This document shows positions 61,348-64,000 of a stretch of DNA of 64,000 bases, in pieces. Each line of letters begins with the position of its first letter. Position 1 is the stretch's first letter. The stretch spans positions 1,199,913 to 1,263,912 of the forward strand of contig NZ_CP026995.1 of the NCBI RefSeq assembly GCF_013407185.1. Reading direction: 5' to 3'. A model generated the notes under the pieces. The model saw only the letters and a program-made list of their open reading frames with translations, was not told where the DNA came from and ran no database searches. The position numbers and the translations under genes are program-made. This stretch comes from Nitrosopumilus ureiphilus (GTDB lineage: Archaea; Thermoproteota; Nitrososphaeria; Nitrososphaerales; Nitrosopumilaceae).

Positions 61348-62232
61348 TCAAATGTCAATCAAGAAACTAGCCACAAACAAGGCACCAGTAATTCGACCAA
61401 ACAACAAGGTGGAGGACATTGAAGGTACCAAATTCTCAACAGCGTCATAGTTTTTTTGCAAGCCCAATCCAGATTTTATCATTAAAGGCATGCTTAGAAG
61501 ACTAATCAAAGAAAACAAAGGAAATAGATTTGCAGATACACCGACAATTATTGCACCATATGAGATTAATGGAAAAATCCAAAACAGTTTTGATGCTTTT
61601 TTCTTTCCAACTGTAATAACTAGAGTCTTTCTACCTTTTGATTTGTCTGCATCGTGATCTGGAAATGATGCAATGAAAAGAACTAATGCAGATAAAGAGC
61701 CGACAACAATTCCTCCAAGAATGGATTCTATGTTAATTTGGCCTGATTGAATAAAGAAAGTGCCAATTACAATCATTGAGCCCTTTACTGCTACAAAAAA
61801 TTCACCTAAACCAGAATCAACAATTTTTGTAGAATAAAAATAGATAGACAAAATTGCAAATCCCAAAATCATTGCAATTAGTATCCCATCAGTGATTACA
61901 AAATAGCCACCAATTAGTGTTCCAATAATTAAAAATGCAATTCCTGCACGATAAACAGAAGATGGTTTGAGCAAACCTTCAGGCAATACCCCAGTACCAC
62001 CACTCATCTTGGTTCGTTTTGTTTTAGTGTCTATTCCTCGTTTAAAATCCCAAAAATCATTTAGTAAATCCACACTTGCATGAAGTGCCATTACACCTGC
62101 AAATGTCAATAATGCATCAAGCAAGTCTAGTGAAGAGTTTTGCCACCAATTTAGCGCCAATCCCACAGAAACTGCAATTACTGATGCAAGAAGGAATCGG
62201 ACTCTAATCACACGAAGCCATACTGAGAGCAT
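61348..62232 (-). CDS. UbiA-family prenyltransferase (MenA-like), 294 aa
   Basis: Seven to nine membrane segments. Two aspartate motifs: NDFWDFKRGIDTKTKRTK and FPDHDADKSKGRKTL. The NDFWDFxxGID pattern is of the 1,4-dihydroxy-2-naphthoate prenyltransferase type, so menaquinone-like quinone or related lipid synthesis is likely. Exact acceptor not provable here. Confidence 0.87.
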   Translation of the reverse strand: MLSVWLRVIRVRFLLASVIAVSVGLALNWWQNSSLDLLDALLTFAGVMALHASVDLLNDFWDFKRGIDTKTKRTKMSGGTGVLPEGLLKPSSVYRAGIAFLIIGTLIGGYFVITDGILIAMILGFAILSIYFYSTKIVDSGLGEFFVAVKGSMIVIGTFFIQSGQINIESILGGIVVGSLSALVLFIASFPDHDADKSKGRKTLVITVGKKKASKLFWIFPLISYGAIIVGVSANLFPLFSLISLLSMPLMIKSGLGLQKNYDAVENLVPSMSSTLLFGRITGALFVASFLIDI

Positions 62233-62318
62233 AATAATATGGACTATTTTTCAGTATAATATTCATGAGTTTTGAGGTAAACCATTGTTTATATCAAATC
62301 TAAAGAATAGATTATACC

Positions 62319-62525
62319 GTGATAATTGGAAGAATTTTGGAAAATGAAAAAAGAGTAAAATTTAATGTCAAGATTCATTGTAATGATTGTGGAATGTCAG
62401 TTCCAGGAGGACTACAAACTGGAGAATCATATTTTCAAACAGATGGTTTTAAGATAGAATTAGAAGAGTTTAAGCGAAATTATCTTTGTGGAGTTTGCAG
62501 AGACAAGAAAAGAGTTGAAAAATAA
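62319..62525 (+). CDS. Small zinc protein, 68 aa
   Basis: GTG start. KIHCNDCGMSVPGGLQTGES then YLCGVCRDKKR: two CxxC pairs. Function unknown. Confidence 0.62.
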   Translation: MIIGRILENEKRVKFNVKIHCNDCGMSVPGGLQTGESYFQTDGFKIELEEFKRNYLCGVCRDKKRVEK

Positions 62526-62532
62526 AAAATCA

Positions 62533-62643
62533 TCAGAAGAGGGAGAGGAAATATCCCCCTTCTAAATTGGCCTCAGACTTTAAGAAGATAAACATTGCAA
62601 TTCCCATCATTAAAATTCCGCCAATTACAAGATAAACAGCCAT
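62533..62643 (-). CDS. Single-span membrane microprotein, 36 aa
   Basis: MAVYLVIGGILMMGIAMFIF then LKSEANLEGGYFLSLF. A clean single TM helix. Complete ORF, convergent with the preceding gene. Possible small subunit. Confidence 0.5.
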   Translation of the reverse strand: MAVYLVIGGILMMGIAMFIFLKSEANLEGGYFLSLF

Positions 62644-62703
62644 TTAGGTAGTTCCAAATCAGTTGATGTCAAAAATTTTATCAAAAAAACAAGTGAGGAA
62701 TAA

Positions 62704-63105
62704 TCACACTAAGGACTCATCGTTAACTTCAATTGGTTTTCTACCCATAAAACCAGAATCTTTTTCATGCCAGAATTTTATTTCTGTCTCACCATATTTC
62801 CAACACAGCCAAACTTCCTCATCAAACCTCTTTGAAGGAAAATCAAGTAATCCTTGCTCAATACTTTTAACTGAAACACCAGTGTTTTCTAGGATTTCTA
62901 CTGCTTCATAGAATTTTGTTACTGCTGAATTTAATTTCTGCTTTAATGTGATAAATTCTTTAAATGAATTTGTAGTTGAAAGACTCATCTGGAGTTGTTG
63001 CTCCAATTTTGACACTTCATTCTTTTTGGAAAGAGCGTATTCAAATTTTTTTATTACATCAGGAAGTGCAGCATTTGCCTCATTAGTAGTAAAAAGTGAG
63101 AACAT
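62704..63105 (-). CDS. DUF2203-type protein, 133 aa
   Basis: ATG at 63103-63105 chosen. FTTNEANAALPDVIKKFEYAL, VKSIEQGLLDFPSKRFDEEVWLCWKYGETEIKFWHEKDSGFMGRKPI: the DUF2203 signature. Function unknown. Confidence 0.83.
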   Translation of the reverse strand: MFSLFTTNEANAALPDVIKKFEYALSKKNEVSKLEQQLQMSLSTTNSFKEFITLKQKLNSAVTKFYEAVEILENTGVSVKSIEQGLLDFPSKRFDEEVWLCWKYGETEIKFWHEKDSGFMGRKPIEVNDESLV

Positions 63106-63177
63106 ATTCTTTCTCAGGAAGGCTGGATTAAAAATCTTAGGCACAAATTTATTAAGAATTCTAATAGAAACTGCAAC

Positions 63178-63456
63178 ATGAGCGAAGACCCATTAGAAGA
63201 AATCATAATTCAAGTAATTAATGGAGCAGTATCAACAATTCCAGCTTACCTAGAGGATATTAAGGAAAATAAAGATACACTCAAAGTTGAAAACCCTCAA
63301 GAATTTGTATATGGAATAGTAATGGGCATGGCCCTTGGCATGGGCGGTGCAATACTGAGTGCTCAAAAAGAAGTACCAACTACAGAAGATCAGATGAAAA
63401 TAAGAGACATTGTATACAAACACATACCAGAGATAAGAGAACGAATATTCAATTGA
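63178..63456 (+). CDS. Conserved-looking small protein, 92 aa
   Basis: MSEDPLEEIIIQVINGAVST...YGIVMGMALGMGGAILSAQK. Helical, with a glycine-rich segment. Its TGA overlaps the TTG of the next gene (63453), so they are coupled. Confidence 0.65.
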   Translation: MSEDPLEEIIIQVINGAVSTIPAYLEDIKENKDTLKVENPQEFVYGIVMGMALGMGGAILSAQKEVPTTEDQMKIRDIVYKHIPEIRERIFN

Positions 63457-63851
63457 TTGAATTTAATCAAAAAGAAATAGATTTTCTAGAATCGCTAGAA
63501 GAAGCAAGGATTGCAACTTCTCACAATGACATTCCACATGTAAAACCAGTATCATTTGTATTCTGTGACAATGTCATTGTAGTTGCCACAGATTACAATA
63601 CTCGAACATTTTCAAACATAAAATCAAATCCAAACACAGGAATTGTAATTGATGCATACAAATCAGGAAATCATAAAGCAATCTGCATTCAAGGAAAAAC
63701 AGAAATTGTTGAAAACGGACCAGAATTTAAAAAACTATACGATATTTTTTATAAAAAATTTGAATGGGTTCAAAAAGATCCATGGAATGAAAACGAAGCG
63801 CCATTTTTGAAGATGATACCAAGAAACAAAGTAAGTTGGGGATTTAGTTAA
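63453..63851 (+). CDS. Pyridoxamine 5'-phosphate oxidase-like FMN-binding protein, 132 aa
   Basis: FMN-barrel pattern: ARIATSHNDIPHVKPVSFVF...NTRTFSNIKSNPNTGIVID and AICIQGKTEIV. Split-barrel flavoprotein of F420/FMN type. TTG start coupled to the preceding gene. Substrate unknown. Confidence 0.85.
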   Translation: MIEFNQKEIDFLESLEEARIATSHNDIPHVKPVSFVFCDNVIVVATDYNTRTFSNIKSNPNTGIVIDAYKSGNHKAICIQGKTEIVENGPEFKKLYDIFYKKFEWVQKDPWNENEAPFLKMIPRNKVSWGFS

Positions 63852-63876
63852 AAAAATTCAAAAAAATAATTTTTGA

Positions 63877-64000
63877 TTAGGCATACATTGAAACAGATTT
63901 ATTGAGAGATTCAATTACATGATTGATTTTTCGTATATTAAATGGCTTGTGGATTATTGCAGCAACCCCCCATTCTTTTAATTCCTTTTGAAGCTCAGCA
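63877..64000 (-). CDS. Response-regulator receiver, partial (C-terminal end only)
   Basis: Frame AELQKELKEWGVAAIIHKPFNIRKINHVIESLNKS...MYA then TAA at 63877-63879. The HKPF and terminal helix are the end of a receiver domain. The rest lies beyond the right edge. Confidence 0.7.
   Translation of the reverse strand, partial: AELQKELKEWGVAAIIHKPFNIRKINHVIESLNKSVSMYA

Noticed and set aside
1-64000. tRNA or rRNA genes
   Set aside because: No cloverleaf-like or conserved rRNA stretch was recognised by eye; a covariance search would be needed to exclude intron-containing tRNAs.

Overview
The window is AT-rich archaeal DNA. It encodes an RNA polymerase subunit K, ribosomal protein S25e, Alba, a deoxyhypusine-synthase-family protein, an archaeal GTP cyclohydrolase III, a complete archaellum locus and a cupredoxin. 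Together with the many zinc microproteins and PAS/receiver proteins, this points to an ammonia-oxidising thaumarchaeon of the Nitrosopumilus/Nitrosarchaeum type. That placement is inferred from gene content; no marker tree was possible.

Layout. 0-3 kb: the end of a receptor-like Cache gene, a frameshifted TnpB (IS605/IS1341-type) element and a decayed receiver gene. 3-10.6 kb: membrane and secreted proteins, a zinc-finger-tagged NDH-2, UspA, three response regulators and one membrane histidine kinase. 10.6-32 kb: a long minus-strand motility block. In transcription order it holds an archaellin, a cupredoxin, three more archaellins, an ArlX/CDE-like cytosolic protein, arlG, arlF, arlH, arlI, arlJ, ribB, arfA, a soluble MCP, a flavin reductase, cheW, a small gene, cheB, cheA, cheC, cheD, cheR, cheY and a second cheC. 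A TrmB-type regulator faces the block at 32.3 kb. 33-39.6 kb: TPR, Ig-like, secreted and matrixin-like proteins and another receiver. 39.9-45.6 kb: a decay zone with an IS remnant, an orphan archaellin, a ribH pseudogene broken by an exact 76-bp internal inversion, a GC-rich hairpin and a dead histidine kinase. 45.7-49.2 kb: two PAS histidine kinases and a receiver. 49.6-53.6 kb: an island of very small zinc proteins. 54.2-64 kb: conserved housekeeping genes (DHS-like, rps25e, cyclophilin-like, rpoK, Alba, HTH regulator, Asn-synthetase-like, AKR, UbiA, PNPOx), ending in a partial receiver.

Three patterns stand out. (1) An inverted-repeat motif, TGTTTG-N-CAAACA and variants, recurs upstream of at least 16 genes. 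Its inner edge lies almost always 33-40 nt from the start codon, so it looks like a common operator just upstream of the TATA box of leaderless transcripts. It ties together archaellum, chemotaxis, flavin and two-component genes. It also exposes short leader ORFs in front of cheB and cheY. (2) The long CheC has a tail with EI(D/E)xLL peptides, and the ArlX-like protein carries close copies of the same peptide; it resembles the CheY-binding N-terminus of bacterial FliM/FliY. (3) Flavin genes (ribB, arfA, FNR-like reductase, PAS-MCP, dead ribH) are embedded in or share the operator of the motility genes, which suggests redox or flavin-dependent taxis.
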